Assembly (NCBI GenBank): GCA_947168365.1
Contig: CAMVLO010000023.1
Span: 1-55,028, forward strand
Direction: 5' to 3'
DNA from: UBA3824 sp017541145
GTDB lineage: Bacteria; Bacteroidota; Bacteroidia; Bacteroidales; UBA3824
DNA length: 55,028 bases
In this document: positions 25,892 through 35,281 of the stretch, piece by piece
Layout of the letters: every line of letters begins with the position of its first letter
Position numbering within the stretch: position 1 is the stretch's first letter
The notes under the pieces: generated by a model
Told to the model about the DNA's origin: nothing
The model's input: the letters and a program-made list of their open reading frames with translations, nothing else
The model's database searches: none
Translations under genes and position numbers: made by a program

Positions 25892-27758
25892 TTTTGAAAC
25901 CTTTTTTAAGGATGTTTAAAAAAATCTCGTTGTTTGCCTTTGCATCTTTGATGAAGGCATCGATGGAAAGGACGTATGTACCCACAGGATATTTTGTAGT
26001 GTCGTCAAGAGAAATTTGAAGCGGATTTTCTTTGTAATACAAAATATCCTTAGAGAACAAAGGTGTGTATTGTTCGTTGATTAACGACAGTTTGAACTCG
26101 TCTGTAAATTCAACGATGGCGTAAAACCACATCCTTTGTATCTTGTTTGGGTAGTATTTCAGCAACTTGATGGCGCGTTGTTTGAGTTGACTGATGGCCT
26201 CTTCTGTCTTAGCCAACTTTATTCCTCGCTTTTTGAGTTCTATTATCACGACATCAACCGACTTGTTTTCTGATGTCGAAGGGTCGTTTGAAAACATTAC
26301 CACAATGTCGGGACGGTCAATGTCCTTTTCGGTGGATGATTGCGTGATTTCGTCAAGCACTTCTTTCATTGTCCGCTCGCTCATTGCGGTTGTGTATGTC
26401 ATATACTTGTTGTCCAACAGCCACAGGTTGTTACTGTATATACTGTCAAATGCACCATCGTGTAATATTGAACGTTGGGGTAGTATAATATTGTGCAGAT
26501 CGGCTTCCGAATTCTTATCAGTTAACTGCTCAACTTTTGAAATTATTTTTTCCCTATACAAAATGTATTGGGCGAGTGTCCTTGATGAGACGTCCAAAGC
26601 CTTGTTGTATTTGTCTTCGTCCAAGGTCTGAGCCTCCAAAATATCCTTTTGGTCGCGCAAAAAACGTCTTTGCGCCTCTTCTATGGACTTGGAACGTTCT
26701 ATAATTCCTACTTCATTCTTGTCAAAATAGCCGAGAAGATGAGGATATGTCTTACCCAACGATTCTCTTGTGCGTTGATTCTGCTCTTTGATTGTGGGAA
26801 TTTCCTGTTCAACAATTTCGGAAACTTTTTGCCTGAACAATAGTTTTATTTCCCTTAACTCAACTTCCTTTATGGTAAGCACTTGTCGTGCGGCATCTAC
26901 TTTGCCGTTGAACAATGTAGAATGTAAAATGAATACTATTCTGTAACCAAACGACGGCAGGTTTTCCAATGCGATGATGTCGTCTAATATTTGTGTCCTG
27001 TCATCAACGCAAAGGGCGGTCATAAGGAAAGTTTCTAATTGAGAATCGGTCTTTTCTATCGCATAATCGATGAAAGAATTGTCAAACATTCTGATATTGC
27101 TGCTGTCTATCGTTACAGTCTGCATATCAGGAATGTCTGATTCAGTGATTGTTCTTTCATAAGAGCCGACAGAATGTTTCTTGTTTTTATGAGGGACACT
27201 AATCTTAAAAGCAATTTTGAAGTTTTTGCCTGCATTTTTCAGCATATAAAATCTTGGATAAAACTCCTGCAAAATCTGTTTGTGAAGATTATCGGGCGTA
27301 ATGACTGTGTAACTGCTCAATCTCTGCATTGAACAATCTTTGAATGACAGTGTTGTTGTTTGTTTGTGCTCTCCGATGTCAGATAAAACCATATCAGTTT
27401 TTTCCTTGTCGAATTCGTCATTGAAGGTAAAAGTCCTATGCTTGCCATTGAAAAAACTCGAAACTTCTATCTTGTTGAAATAACTAAGATATACCAAACG
27501 ACCGACGCCTTTGTGTGTTTCCTCATCCACTTTCAGCAATTCACAAAACTTGTCGTAATGAATATCGGTAAAACCATCGCCATTGTCAGTTATCTCCACT
27601 TGCAAAGTTTCCTGTTTTTCAAAGGAATCGATATTGATGTTCACATTGATTTCAGTGGCGTTAGCATCAAGAGAATTGGCAATAGCCTCCTTGAAAACCT
27701 GCTCTAACGAGGGGTTTTGGAAGAATAGTTTGACTGCCTGTTTAGTGTTTACTTTCAT
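25881..27758 (-). CDS. MORC/MutL-like GHKL ATPase with C-terminal PD-(D/E)XK nuclease motif
   Basis: 625 residues. N-terminal GHKL ATPase: N-box EAIANSLDANAT with Glu24, Asn28 and Asp31; G1 box DNGDGF (58-63); G2 HKGVGR (82-87). A long middle region (about 180-460) with helical stretches follows. The C-terminal part has RPDIVVMF (482-489) and VVIIELKKRG (503-512), matching PD-x22-ExK of the restriction-endonuclease fold (D484, E507, K509). Prokaryotic MORC/MutL-like ATPases fused to nuclease domains are known in restriction-modification loci. Here the gene sits between hsdR (21 bp) and hsdS (11-bp overlap), so it is made together with the type I enzyme. It could sense or process DNA for defence; this role is inferred. 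Confidence 0.85.
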   Translation of the reverse strand: MKVNTKQAVKLFFQNPSLEQVFKEAIANSLDANATEINVNINIDSFEKQETLQVEITDNGDGFTDIHYDKFCELLKVDEETHKGVGRLVYLSYFNKIEVSSFFNGKHRTFTFNDEFDKEKTDMVLSDIGEHKQTTTLSFKDCSMQRLSSYTVITPDNLHKQILQEFYPRFYMLKNAGKNFKIAFKISVPHKNKKHSVGSYERTITESDIPDMQTVTIDSSNIRMFDNSFIDYAIEKTDSQLETFLMTALCVDDRTQILDDIIALENLPSFGYRIVFILHSTLFNGKVDAARQVLTIKEVELREIKLLFRQKVSEIVEQEIPTIKEQNQRTRESLGKTYPHLLGYFDKNEVGIIERSKSIEEAQRRFLRDQKDILEAQTLDEDKYNKALDVSSRTLAQYILYREKIISKVEQLTDKNSEADLHNIILPQRSILHDGAFDSIYSNNLWLLDNKYMTYTTAMSERTMKEVLDEITQSSTEKDIDRPDIVVMFSNDPSTSENKSVDVVIIELKKRGIKLAKTEEAISQLKQRAIKLLKYYPNKIQRMWFYAIVEFTDEFKLSLINEQYTPLFSKDILYYKENPLQISLDDTTKYPVGTYVLSIDAFIKDAKANNEIFLNILKKGFKNGK

Positions 27759-27779
27759 AATTCTACAAATTTAAGTTAG

Positions 27780-30700
27780 TTATTCCTCCCAAGCGTTAAG
27801 TCCTGAAATATCTTTGCCTTTTGCCATACGTTTGAGTAGTGGCACTATCCGCGCCATAAACTCTTTTTCTTTGGTGACACGCTCGCGCCATCCGAGGTCT
27901 TGCGGCTCAAAGAGGTCTGTAAGGCTGTCGCCGTCAAAAATCAGGCGGTTGACTGTTTTTTCAACAAATTCGTTGAGTATTTCGTATTGCAAGCCAAATG
28001 CGGTGGCAATATCTGTTATTTCCTTGTTGAATTTTCCCTTTTGGAAATTCTCAAAATCCTTTTTTACTTCTTCAACGGTCTTGCCGTTGATGTTGTCCAC
28101 ATTGAGCGAATTAACGTAATCTATAAGGTCGTCGCCGTCCTCCATAAAATTGGAACTTGATTTTATGATGTTGACGATTTGCAGCTTGGTGAGTTTTTGC
28201 TTTGTTTCTTTGCCTATCAATTTGGTGGTTATCAACTGCATTATATAGTCGTAGTCGATGATTACCGAGGCAAACAAAACAAACTCAAAATCCAATTCGT
28301 TGTTGATATAGTCGTCGGTCTGACTGTCGTCGCCGTTGGCGTGCTGATTGTTGAATTTGATTTCTTTTGCGGTTTCCAAATACGCCACCTTGAACCCAAG
28401 TATTTGGTCCTCGGGCAGTATGTCTTCTATTTCCTGCTGCTCGTCGTCGGTGATGTCGGTGTATTGGTCGAGTTTTGTCTTCAACTTCTGAACAAGCTTG
28501 AAGTCGTTGATAAACTGACACTTCGCCACATTGCCACTGATGTTGTACACATCGTCGGGCGTAAGGGTGAGTTGTTGGCTGTGCATAAAATCTTCGAGGT
28601 CGCCGACTGCTTCTTTGTATTGCTTGATGACTTCTTCTTTGGGTTCCACGAGCCAAATGGTGCGTTTGCCTTCGGTGTCTTCGCCCGAAAACAATGCCAC
28701 GGCATCATCTACTTCGTTTTGCAAATTTCTAAACACCAATATGTTGCCTTGCGGCTTGGTGTCGTTGAGTATTCTGTTTGTACGCGAAAAAGCCTGTATC
28801 AACGAGTGGTATTTCAGGTTTTTGTCCACGTAGAGGGTGTTCAGGTATTTTGAATCAAATCCCGTCAAAAGCATATCCACCACAATTACAATGTCGAGTT
28901 TGTTTTTGTGTTCGTATGTTTGGTTGGTGTAGCTTTGGTTTTTGATTCTCGTCTGCACGTCTTGGTAATAGATGTCGAACTCCTGAATCGAAAAACCGCT
29001 TTTCTTTGCCTTTTCGTCGCCATCGGCGTATCCGGGAACAAATTTTTTGTTGTAGTCTTCGATAATTTCCTCCAAAGCCGCCTTCTTTTCGTTCTGTCCG
29101 GTCTTGTTGTCTTCTTTTTCCTGCGGCAGGTCTTCTTGCAGTTGGCGTATGTCGTTTATTTGTTTTTCGTTGCCTTCCATTGCCTCCACCGGTGGTGTAA
29201 ATACGCACGTGATGTTGAGCGGCACAAAGTCGGGATTTTGCTCGCCGTATATTCGTTGCTGCTCTTTGAAAATCTTGTAATATTCTATCGCGTCGTTGAT
29301 GGATGCGGTGGCAAAAAAGGCGTTGAACTTCCTATTGGCGGTAGATTTGTCGTGTTTTGCCAAAATCGCCTTTACGATTGCGATTTTGTCGTAGCCTTTT
29401 TCGGGTATTTCGCCGTCGGGCTTGAAATAATCTACGTGAAACCTCAGCACATTGTTGTCTTCGATGGCGTGAGTGATTGTATATTTGTGAAGTTCTTTGT
29501 CAAAAATATCTTTGGTAATCATATATTTGCCCTCTTCGCCGTCGTATGCCTTTTTGAAGGCGTTTTCGTCAAAAATGGGCGTGCCGGTGAATCCAAACAT
29601 TTGCGAGTTTGGAAAAAACTGTTTGATTACCTTGTTGTTGTCACCGAATTGAGAGCGGTGGCACTCGTCGAAAATAAATACAAAACGCTCATCGTCGATG
29701 CCTTCGAGCCGGTCTTTGTATTTGTCTTCGGTGAGGACTTTGTAAAGTTTCTGTATAGTGGTGACAATTACTTTGTTGGAGTATTCGTTTGACAAAAGCC
29801 GCCATACCAACGTTTCTGTGTTGGTGTTTTCCTCCACGCAGCCGTCTTGAAACTTGTTGAACTCCTGCCTTGTCTGTCTGTCGAGGTCTTTTCTGTCCAC
29901 CACAAAAAGACATTTGTAAATATCAGCGTTGCTTTTCAGAAGTGTGGACGCCTTGAACGATGTCAGTGTCTTGCCGCTGCCTGTCGTGTGCCAAATATAA
30001 CCGTTGCCGCCTTTGCTGTCTATTGTGTTGACAATCGCCTTTACAGCGTATATCTGATATGGGCGCATTATCAAAAGTCTCCTCTCGGTGTTTACCAATA
30101 CCATATACTTGCTCAACATTTCGCCAAGGGCATATTTATCGAGCAAACAATCCGCAAACTTATCCAAATCGTTGATTTTGACGTTGTTGGTGTCTGCCCA
30201 ATGGTATATCGGCAAAAATTGTTCTTTGGCATCAAACTGCAAAAATTCGTCGTTGTTGTTGGTGAAATAGAATGTTTCACTTTGGTTGCTGACGATGAAC
30301 AATTGAATAAAACACAACAGCGAATTGAGGTATCCGTTGCCTTTGTCCTGCTTGTAGTCTATAATCTGCTGCATCGCCTTGCGCGGATTGATACCGTGGT
30401 TTTTGAGTTCAATCTGAACGAGCGGCAGACCGTTGATGAGTATTACGACATCATAACGCTGATTTGAATTTTGCGTGTTGATTTTCAGTTGGTTGACAAC
30501 TTCAAATGTATTCTTGCACCAATTGTCGGTGTCAAAGAGATTATAATATATAGGTGAGCCGTCGTCGCGGTAAAAGAGTTGCTGTTCGCGTAATTTTTTA
30601 GAGCATTTAAATACGTCTTTTTCGATGAGTTCAGACAATAGCCTATCAAACTCGCCGTCAGAAAGGTGGCAATAATTCCTGAGGTTGAATTTCTCCCTGA

Positions 30701-30800
30701 AATTGTTGTCAAGCGATTTCCTGTCGCGAATGTCTGTCCGATAAACGTACTTTAACCCAACAAGTTTTTCTATAAGTGTCTCTTCTATTTGGCTCTCCAT
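27780..30800 (-). CDS. hsdR: Type I restriction enzyme HsdR (translocase and nuclease)
   Basis: Restriction subunit of the type I system, 1006 residues. The N-terminal nuclease motif is YDVVILINGLPLVQIELK (D117, E131, K133). The SF2 translocase follows: Walker A HTTGSGKT (271-278), FIFDECHRSQFG (DEAD-type box), GFTGTPIF and, near the end of the second RecA domain, AFSRTNRI. The C-terminal helical domain binds the methylase. The start is set at 30800 because the in-frame ATG at 30827 overlaps the -7 box TATATTTG (30825-30832). First gene of the operon hsdR - GHKL nuclease - hsdS - yhcG - hsdM. Confidence 0.95.
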   Translation of the reverse strand: MESQIEETLIEKLVGLKYVYRTDIRDRKSLDNNFREKFNLRNYCHLSDGEFDRLLSELIEKDVFKCSKKLREQQLFYRDDGSPIYYNLFDTDNWCKNTFEVVNQLKINTQNSNQRYDVVILINGLPLVQIELKNHGINPRKAMQQIIDYKQDKGNGYLNSLLCFIQLFIVSNQSETFYFTNNNDEFLQFDAKEQFLPIYHWADTNNVKINDLDKFADCLLDKYALGEMLSKYMVLVNTERRLLIMRPYQIYAVKAIVNTIDSKGGNGYIWHTTGSGKTLTSFKASTLLKSNADIYKCLFVVDRKDLDRQTRQEFNKFQDGCVEENTNTETLVWRLLSNEYSNKVIVTTIQKLYKVLTEDKYKDRLEGIDDERFVFIFDECHRSQFGDNNKVIKQFFPNSQMFGFTGTPIFDENAFKKAYDGEEGKYMITKDIFDKELHKYTITHAIEDNNVLRFHVDYFKPDGEIPEKGYDKIAIVKAILAKHDKSTANRKFNAFFATASINDAIEYYKIFKEQQRIYGEQNPDFVPLNITCVFTPPVEAMEGNEKQINDIRQLQEDLPQEKEDNKTGQNEKKAALEEIIEDYNKKFVPGYADGDEKAKKSGFSIQEFDIYYQDVQTRIKNQSYTNQTYEHKNKLDIVIVVDMLLTGFDSKYLNTLYVDKNLKYHSLIQAFSRTNRILNDTKPQGNILVFRNLQNEVDDAVALFSGEDTEGKRTIWLVEPKEEVIKQYKEAVGDLEDFMHSQQLTLTPDDVYNISGNVAKCQFINDFKLVQKLKTKLDQYTDITDDEQQEIEDILPEDQILGFKVAYLETAKEIKFNNQHANGDDSQTDDYINNELDFEFVLFASVIIDYDYIMQLITTKLIGKETKQKLTKLQIVNIIKSSSNFMEDGDDLIDYVNSLNVDNINGKTVEEVKKDFENFQKGKFNKEITDIATAFGLQYEILNEFVEKTVNRLIFDGDSLTDLFEPQDLGWRERVTKEKEFMARIVPLLKRMAKGKDISGLNAWEE

Positions 30801-30824
30801 ATATTTACAGATTTTAATTTTCTG

Positions 30825-30832
30825 CAAATATA
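30825..30832 (-). promoter_or_regulatory. Promoter -7 box of the type I restriction operon
   Basis: TATATTTG on the minus strand, 24 nt before the hsdR ATG at 30800. A TTTT instead of TTTG lies 19 nt upstream. It is the only clear promoter seen ahead of the five-gene operon. Confidence 0.6.
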
Positions 30833-30901
30833 TGCATAAATTAATAGAGTTAAAAATTTAGAATCAATTTAATTCCTCAATATTCTTCTCCTTCTTACCA
30901 T

Positions 30902-30944
30902 AAAAAAACTAAGGAGAAAAAATGCCAATTTTTTCTCCTTAGTT
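30902..30944 (-). terminator. Terminator of the nrdD-nrdG operon
   Basis: Long hairpin AACTAAGGAGAAAAAAT / ATTTTTTCTCCTTAGTT (30907-30944), followed on the minus strand by seven T (30902-30908). It separates nrdG from the type I restriction operon. Confidence 0.88.
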
Positions 30945-30957
30945 ACAATTGTTTCAT

Positions 30958-31497
30958 TTAACAAACTCCTACTTTTTCTTTTTTGGTCGGAATCAGACAA
31001 AACGGGTCGTAATTGAATAATACCACTTCGCCTTTTTGGATGGATTTTTTTACGTCAATTAGTCGTTGGTTGCTGCTTCCTCGGAAAAGTAAATCCGGAT
31101 CTTTTAGCTCTTCAACAAATCTGCCGTCTACCAAAACATCAACTTTTTCCAATAAATCGTAAAGTTGAGGGTTGCGAATGATTTCTTCGTATGTAAAACC
31201 TGTGTAACACCAAATATCCTTGTCGGTGTTTTGTTTTATCATTTTGGCAAGTTCTGCGAATGCTTTGGGTTGATAAAACGGATCACCGCCCGAAAATGTT
31301 ACGTTGGACATCTCGTTGTTTACAATATGTTGGAAAATCTCGCTTACTTCGGTTGGTGTGCCGTGATTGATATCCCAAGTTTGCGGATTTTGACAGTTTT
31401 TACATCTATGGTTGCACCCCGAACAGTAGATACTGGTTCTGAATCCCGGTCCGTCCGACGTGGTGTAATCCATAATATCCATCAACATTATTTTCAT
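30958..31497 (-). CDS. nrdG: Anaerobic ribonucleotide reductase activating protein (radical SAM)
   Basis: Installs the glycyl radical on NrdD using S-adenosylmethionine and a 4Fe-4S cluster. 179 residues. The cluster motif is CNHRCKNC (CxxxCxxC, about residues 29-36) followed by QNPQTW. TFSGGDPFYQP is the GGDP SAM-contact motif, and WCYTGFTYEE is typical of NrdG. Its start follows nrdD by 39 bp and a strong terminator lies right after it, so nrdD-nrdG are one operon. Signals growth without oxygen. Confidence 0.95.
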   Translation of the reverse strand: MKIMLMDIMDYTTSDGPGFRTSIYCSGCNHRCKNCQNPQTWDINHGTPTEVSEIFQHIVNNEMSNVTFSGGDPFYQPKAFAELAKMIKQNTDKDIWCYTGFTYEEIIRNPQLYDLLEKVDVLVDGRFVEELKDPDLLFRGSSNQRLIDVKKSIQKGEVVLFNYDPFCLIPTKKEKVGVC

Positions 31498-31536
31498 TTG
31501 CTCAAAAAAATAAATAGTAAGGTTCGGTTCTAATTA

Positions 31537-33801
31537 TTAGATATTGTGGGTTTGTCTGTCGTTGAGTTCGTGCAATTTTGCATTGTTCCAACGGTCGGTT
31601 GTTCCAACCAAATATCCTGTGATTCTTTGAAGTTTGTCAATATTGTGACTTCCGCATTTTGGGCAAACTTCCAATGTTTTGTCCGCGTTTTCATAACCGC
31701 AATCCATACAACGGTTTCTGTTGTGATTGATAGAGCCGTAGCCCATGTTGAATTTGTCCATCATGTCTACTACAGAAGCTACAACTGAAGGATTGTGTGT
31801 TGCATCGCCGTCGATTTCTACGTAGAAAATATGTCCGGCGCGTTCCAATTCGTGATACGGTGCTTCGATTTCGGCTTTGTGCATTGCTGAACATTTGTAG
31901 TAAACCGGTACGTGGCTTGAGTTTGTGTAGTATTCTCTGTCAGTAACGCCCGGAATTATACCGAATGTTTTTCTGTCTTTGCGTGTGAACGAGCCGCTAA
32001 GACCTTCTGCCGGTGTTGCCAATACGCTGAAATTGTGACGGTATTGTTCTGAAAAATCGTTGCAACGGTCGCGCATGTAGGTTACAATTTTCAAACCAAG
32101 TTGCTGAGCCTCTTCGCTTTCGCCGTGATGTTTTCCTACCAAGGCTTTCAAACATTCTGCCAAACCGATAAAACCGATACTTAATGTGCCTTGGTTGATT
32201 ACACTTTCTATTGTATCGTTTGGTTTTAGTTTTTCGCTTCCGAGCCAAAGTCTTGACATCAACAACGGGAATTGTTTTGCAAGTGCTGTTTTTTGGAAAT
32301 TGTATCTGTTTTCCAACTGACGTGCTGCAATTACGAGAAGTTTTTCGAGTTTCTCGAAAAATATCTCAATTCTTTGTTGTTTGTCTTCGATATTCATGCA
32401 CTCAATTGCAAGTCTTACGATATTGATTGAGCTGAATGAAAGGTTGCCGCGTCCGATTGAAGTTTTTTTGCCGTAACGGTTTTCAAATACACGTGTTCTA
32501 CAACCCATGGTTGCAACTTCCCATTCGTAACGTTTCGGGTCGTTTGCATCCCATTTGTCGTTTTGGTTGTAAGTAGCATCAAGATTCAAGTAGTTAGGGA
32601 AAAATCTTTTTGCAGTTACTTTGCAAGCCATTTGATAAAGGTCGTAGTTTTTGTCTTCCGGCAAGTAGTTGACACCGCGTTTTTTCTTCCAAATCTGAAT
32701 TGGGAAAATTGCTGTAGCTCCGTTGCCAACGCCTTCGTAAGTACATACCAAAAGTTCGCGTATGATGCAGCGGCCTTCTGCTGAAGTATCTGTACCATAG
32801 TTGATTGACGAGAATACTACTTGGTTGCCGCCACGAGAATGGATAGTGTTCATGTTGTGGATAAACGCTTCCATTGATTGGTGAACGCGGTTGACAGTGC
32901 GGTTGATAGCATGCTGTTTGATTCTTGCTTCGCCTTCGAGATTATCGAGCGGATGCTGTATGAAATCTTCAATTTCTGCATTGTACAAATTGCTGTAATC
33001 TGCATTGTTGAGAGTTTCAAGAGTTTTGATTTCCTCGATGTAAGAGCTTCTTACGTAAGGAGCAAGGTAAAAATCGAAAGCCGGAATAGCTTGACCGCCG
33101 TGCATTTCGTTTTGAACTGTTTCCATAGAAATGCAGCCCAAAATAGATGCGGTTTCGATTCTTTTTGCGGGACGGCTTTCACCGTGACCTGCGTTGAATC
33201 CGTATTTTAATATTTTGTCCAAAGGATGCTGAACACATGTTAAGCTCTTTGTCGGATAATAATCTTTGTCGTGGATGTGAAGATAGCCGTTTTTTACAGC
33301 TTCTTTTGCCTCTTCTGACAACAAATAATCGTCAACAAAAGGTTTGGTAGTTTCAGATGCAAACTTCATCATCATTCCGGCAGGGGTGTCGGCGTTCATG
33401 TTTGCATTTTCTCTTGTTACATCGTTGCTTTTGGCTTCGATGATTTCGGTGAAAACGTCGCGTGTTTTTGCTTGACGGGCTACAGAGCGTTTGTCACGAT
33501 AAGAGATGTATGCTCTTGCTACTTCTTTGCGAGAGCTTTTCATTAATTCGTTTTCTACACAGTCCTGAATTTCTTCAACTGTCATTTGGGTTTTGCCGTT
33601 GCAAGCAATACGGTTGGTAATTTTGTTGATAAGTTTTTCATCTTCACCAAGGTCTGTTTGAAGCATTGCTTTTCGTATTGCTGAAGCAATTTTTTCTTCG
33701 TTGAAACCGACAATACGTCCGTCTCTTTTCACTACAGTCTGTATCATTGCATTTTCCTGTAAATTAGTTTTAGCAATTGTCTTTTCAGTAAGTGTATTCA
33801 T
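31537..33801 (-). CDS. nrdD: Anaerobic ribonucleoside-triphosphate reductase, class III
   Basis: Reduces ribonucleoside triphosphates to deoxy forms in the absence of oxygen. 754 residues. An N-terminal ATP-cone (VVKRDGRIVGFNEEKIASAI) provides allosteric control. The central barrel includes HIHDKDYY and ILGCISMETVQNEMHGGQ. A C-terminal zinc site, CMDCGYE...CPKCG, precedes the glycyl-radical loop RITGYLVG with Gly729. All key residues are present. ATG 33747 is an alternative start, but the upstream one is kept. A TAACTTTG -7 box lies at 33904-33911, and the leader contains a short hairpin and a DnaA-box match further upstream. Confidence 0.95.
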   Translation of the reverse strand: MNTLTEKTIAKTNLQENAMIQTVVKRDGRIVGFNEEKIASAIRKAMLQTDLGEDEKLINKITNRIACNGKTQMTVEEIQDCVENELMKSSRKEVARAYISYRDKRSVARQAKTRDVFTEIIEAKSNDVTRENANMNADTPAGMMMKFASETTKPFVDDYLLSEEAKEAVKNGYLHIHDKDYYPTKSLTCVQHPLDKILKYGFNAGHGESRPAKRIETASILGCISMETVQNEMHGGQAIPAFDFYLAPYVRSSYIEEIKTLETLNNADYSNLYNAEIEDFIQHPLDNLEGEARIKQHAINRTVNRVHQSMEAFIHNMNTIHSRGGNQVVFSSINYGTDTSAEGRCIIRELLVCTYEGVGNGATAIFPIQIWKKKRGVNYLPEDKNYDLYQMACKVTAKRFFPNYLNLDATYNQNDKWDANDPKRYEWEVATMGCRTRVFENRYGKKTSIGRGNLSFSSINIVRLAIECMNIEDKQQRIEIFFEKLEKLLVIAARQLENRYNFQKTALAKQFPLLMSRLWLGSEKLKPNDTIESVINQGTLSIGFIGLAECLKALVGKHHGESEEAQQLGLKIVTYMRDRCNDFSEQYRHNFSVLATPAEGLSGSFTRKDRKTFGIIPGVTDREYYTNSSHVPVYYKCSAMHKAEIEAPYHELERAGHIFYVEIDGDATHNPSVVASVVDMMDKFNMGYGSINHNRNRCMDCGYENADKTLEVCPKCGSHNIDKLQRITGYLVGTTDRWNNAKLHELNDRQTHNI

Positions 33802-33849
33802 TTGTTTTTTTTAGTGTTGAGTAGTTGTTTGTAAATTTTGTTTATTTCT

Positions 33850-33911
33850 TCGTGAAGAAACTTTTATTCACGATGCCGTTGTTTTTTTTGTTTCTCCTCG
33901 AAACAAAGTTA
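33850..33911 (-). promoter_or_regulatory. nrdDG promoter box and leader hairpin
   Basis: TAACTTTG at 33904-33911 (minus strand) is a perfect -7 box; no TTG lies at a good distance. In the leader, TCGTGAA (33850-33856) pairs with TTCACGA (33867-33873). The remaining gap up to 34114 is AT-rich and holds one DnaA-box-like 9-mer (33983-33991); no gene was seen. Confidence 0.5.
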
Positions 33912-33982
33912 AAATAAAAAAAAAGAATATACCTCAAAATTCTTTGAGAATTTTTTTCAGAGAGTTACCATGATACTTTTTT

Positions 33983-33991
33983 TGTGGATAA
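33983..33991 (-). promoter_or_regulatory. Perfect DnaA-box 9-mer upstream of nrdD
   Basis: TTATCCACA on the minus strand, identical to the canonical DnaA box, about 180 bp before the nrdD ATG. Only one copy in this gap, so it is not an origin. A single 9-mer may occur by chance. Confidence 0.3.
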
Positions 33992-34114
33992 CTCCCGTTG
34001 TATGCTGATTATCTTTTAGTTCTGATTTTTGCTAAAATGTTGACAACTTTTTTTGGCTGATTTTTTCCAATATTAAGTTTTTGCTGAATAATTATGAAAT
34101 CGGCTTTTTGAACG

Positions 34115-35266
34115 TCATTTTTTTGATTTCTTGTAACCGTAAATGAGTCCGCCGACTATTGAAGTGAGCGGTGCGGTGAGTACAAGTCCCATGCTGCCGG
34201 CTATCGTATGAAGAATTTCTGCGGAGATATAATTGGAGTTGACAATGCATACAAACGGCATTCCTTTCGACATAAATGCCATGAATGCAAACATAAATCC
34301 GCCGGAGTAAGCAAAAAGCAAAGTTGTTGTTGTAGAGCCAATTACGGGTCTTGCAATTTTGAATCCCGATTTTATAAGTTCTTTGGCGGGAAGTTCGGGC
34401 AGGCGGTTGTGAATTTCATCTATCGAGGCTGCGATATCGGTGCTTACGTCCATTAATGCTCCGCTTGCTGATATGAATACCGAGGCTATGAATATTTCTG
34501 ATAAATTGAGTTGAAAGCCGCTGTAGATTAATGCTTCGGAATAATCTTGAACTGTTCCCGGTATCATAAACCATTTTCCTGAAATTACTGATACAATTGC
34601 CGTGAATGCTATTCCGCTGAAACATCCGCACATCGCGGTTATGCCTTTTTTGTTGACACCGGATACCAACAAAATTACGATTGCGGCGGTTACAAATGCT
34701 ATGGCAAGTCCGGCGGGTATGGGTGAAAATCCGTTGATAAATAATGGTAACAACAATTTCCAAAAACACAACGCCGTAAAAATAAAACTGATAATCGCTT
34801 TTAGTCCGGTGAATCCCGCAAATGCCAACAGTGCGGCTATAAATATTAATGATAATGTGATTTCGATTCCCGATCTGTAAAAATCTTGGGCTTTTACTCC
34901 CGTTATTTTTTCGGGATTGTTTCTGTCAAGCGAAATTACGGTGAGTGCTTTGTCGCCGGGTTTGAATATTTTGTCGATATTTTTTTGTCCGTTTAGAATA
35001 TTTTCGGCGTCATAAATATTGCCCTCAAACTTTCCGGACAGAATTTTTAACTTCAATTTTTGAGTTCCGATTGTTACTACAGAAATTTGGTCAAGCTCAG
35101 AATTGTCGGTTTCCAACACTTCGGCTTTTTCGTAAAGAATATTTTCTGTCAGCGACGGATTTTCAAATCCTGTGGGTATCACAATTAGTACTGCAATCAT
35201 GATACCTACGAGGATTAGGAAAATGATATTTTTTCTGTCTTTTTGGTCTTCGGGCAACAATTTCAT
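34115..35266 (-). CDS. YibE/F-family membrane protein
   Basis: 383 residues. One N-terminal transmembrane helix (about 13-31) is followed by a soluble domain of about 100 residues (VVTIGTQKLKLKILSGKFEG, IFKPGDKALTVISLD) and then about seven membrane helices. The C-terminal half has GALMDVSTDIAASIDEI and IGSTTTTLLFAYSGGF, hallmarks of YibE/F-like proteins. Function is unknown; transport has been suggested in the family. It starts 15 bp after the alkaline phosphatase gene and likely shares its transcript. Downstream ends without an obvious terminator. Confidence 0.88.
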   Translation of the reverse strand: MKLLPEDQKDRKNIIFLILVGIMIAVLIVIPTGFENPSLTENILYEKAEVLETDNSELDQISVVTIGTQKLKLKILSGKFEGNIYDAENILNGQKNIDKIFKPGDKALTVISLDRNNPEKITGVKAQDFYRSGIEITLSLIFIAALLAFAGFTGLKAIISFIFTALCFWKLLLPLFINGFSPIPAGLAIAFVTAAIVILLVSGVNKKGITAMCGCFSGIAFTAIVSVISGKWFMIPGTVQDYSEALIYSGFQLNLSEIFIASVFISASGALMDVSTDIAASIDEIHNRLPELPAKELIKSGFKIARPVIGSTTTTLLFAYSGGFMFAFMAFMSKGMPFVCIVNSNYISAEILHTIAGSMGLVLTAPLTSIVGGLIYGYKKSKK

Positions 35267-35281
35267 TTGTAATCTAAAAAA

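Noticed and set aside
28908..29792. 294-codon plus-strand open frame
   Set aside because: Antisense shadow of hsdR; Phe/Val-rich, no promoter or domain.
33802..34114. Replication origin suggested by a DnaA box and AT-rich DNA
   Set aside because: Only one DnaA box, no cluster, no dnaA or other origin genes near.
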